DNA of 15,972 nucleotides from an uncultured Frankiales bacterium. GTDB lineage: Bacteria; Actinomycetota; Actinomycetes; Mycobacteriales; SCTD01. Below, piece by piece: positions 13,003 through 15,972 of the stretch. Each line of letters opens with the position of its first letter. The first letter of the stretch is position 1. The translations under genes were made by a program, and so were the position numbers. The notes beneath the pieces are model-generated. The model was given only the letters and a program-made list of their open reading frames with translations, did no database searches and was not told the origin of the DNA. The stretch spans positions 1-15,972 of the forward strand of contig CAMLIA010000092.1 of NCBI GenBank assembly GCA_946479905.1. The letters run 5' to 3'.

Positions 13003-13079
13003 TGGTGGGCCTGGGAGGACTTGAACCTCCGGCCTCATCCTTATCAGGGATGCGCTCTAACCGTCTGAGCTACAGGCCC
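13003..13079 (-). tRNA. tRNA-Ile (anticodon GAT)
   Basis: The gene is 74 bases plus an encoded CCA (13003-13005). It shows acceptor GGGCCTG/CAGGCCC, D-arm GCTC/GAGC, anticodon stem CATCC/GGATG with loop CTGATAA (anticodon GAT), T-arm GGAGG/CCTCC and discriminator A73. Unlike the neighbouring tRNA-Ala, it encodes its CCA. It lies 28 bases downstream of the DUF3566 stop. Confidence 0.98.
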
Positions 13080-13107
13080 GGGTGCGGTGGACGAGCGTAC
13101 ACGAACG

Positions 13108-13874
13108 TCAGTCGCGCTCGGCGAGCGTGACTTCCAGGCCGCCGGTGAAGGTGGCGACGAGGTTGTAGAGCATCGACCCGATCGTCGCGAGGGCGGTCAG
13201 GAACAGCACGTTGCTGCCGGCGATGAGGGCGGCGATCCCGACGAACTTGCCCTGCGTCAGCAGGTTCTGGTTCTTGGTGATGTCACCGATGTTGCTGTTG
13301 ATGCTCTTCGGCACGCCGAGCCCGCTGAGGACGCCGTAGAGCACGAACGCGCCCACGATCGTCACCACTGCCAGCAGCAGCGACAGCACCAGGCTGGTGA
13401 CGAAGACCGACCACGGGTCGAGCCGCTTGACGGCCAGCTTGGCGCGCCGTCGCTGCCCCCGCCCGGCCCCCGGGCGCGACATCGGGCGCGGCGCGGGCCG
13501 CCGGACGTTCTCGGGGACGACGGTGGCGGCCGCCAGGCTGCCCGCCATGTCAGGGGGCGTGGTCGCCGGGCCCGGTCGCGGCGGTGGCAGCGGGCTGGGG
13601 CGGGGCGGTACGCCGCTGGCCACGGGTGGGCGGACGGGGTTGCTCGCCGCGCCGACCGGGAGGGGCGAGGTCGCGCCCGCGCCGACGCTGCCGGGCTGGC
13701 GCGCCGGCTCCGGGCGGCCCGGCCACCCGGTCGGTGCCGGCCGCGCCGGGATCGGCCGGGCGGGGCCGGTCCAGGCCCGTGGTGCCGGCTCGGCCGGGCC
13801 GTCCGACGACGCCGGGGCGTCAGGCGCGGGACCCTCGTCCTCCGCGTCAGGTCGAGACGGCTCGACGGGGCCCG

Positions 13875-13878
<4 letters not shown>
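13108..13878 (-). CDS. DUF3566 domain membrane protein
   Basis: This 256-residue protein has a long Pro/Ala-rich, probably disordered N-terminal region (about 1-145). A basic patch ([18 protein letters not shown]) and two TM helices (about 157-183 and 212-238) follow. The [13 protein letters not shown] entry to TM1 and the short [11 protein letters not shown] end are typical of DUF3566 proteins encoded directly after gyrA in actinobacteria. The function is unestablished. The start overlaps the gyrA stop (ATGA), so it is coupled to gyrA. The disordered region varies widely in length in this family and probably faces the cytoplasm (inference from the basic patch before TM1). Confidence 0.93.

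Positions 13879-15972
<2,094 letters not shown>

Overview
The window reads as a chromosomal segment of a high-GC Gram-positive bacterium (Actinomycetota). The evidence is the very high G+C, the frequent GTG starts, and a marker set typical of the actinobacterial gyrA-to-septation region: GyrA, a DUF3566 membrane protein, tRNA-Ile(GAT), a DLW-39-type peptide, tRNA-Ala(TGC), a cyclophilin, a zinc-finger rhomboid protease, CrgA, a DUF881 protein and a class E sortase. I cannot name the genus.

Layout, read in the main (minus-strand) direction of transcription. At the right edge is the 3' two thirds of gyrA, coupled by an ATGA overlap to a DUF3566 protein. Then come tRNA-Ile, a 41-residue DLW-39-like peptide and tRNA-Ala. 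A 226-base gene-free stretch packed with inverted repeats follows. It leads into a giant gene (about 2,279 residues) for a secreted, membrane-anchored protein made of 23 tandem Ig-like repeats. That gene overlaps by 4 bases the gene for a six-TM GAF-GGDEF diguanylate cyclase. Next is a cyclophilin/rhomboid pair that appears to be coupled through a CTGA overlap. After these, two plus-strand genes (crgA and a small PH-domain membrane protein) converge on the rhomboid gene. Leftward from a compact divergent promoter region lies a tight minus-strand operon: DUF881, class E sortase and a 53-residue membrane protein. The left edge holds the start of a gene encoding an AKKAP-repeat N-terminus.

How the genes fit together. 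Most of the window is conserved housekeeping and envelope/septation synteny. The exception is the block at about 4.0-12.8 kb. As I recall the layout in other actinobacteria, little lies between tRNA-Ala and the cyclophilin gene, whereas here there is an 8.5-kb two-gene operon. Its first gene encodes an outward-facing rod of 23 Ig-like domains. Every domain carries exactly two cysteines, and the protein has a C-terminal TM helix and a 37-residue cytoplasmic tail. Its second gene, behind a perfect AAGGAGGT ribosome binding site, encodes a membrane diguanylate cyclase with intact active and inhibitory sites. I infer a candidate surface-adhesin/receptor to c-di-GMP module, and this is the most interesting system in the window. 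The structured leader upstream is the best candidate for its control region.

No mobile element, integrase, CRISPR array or rRNA was seen.
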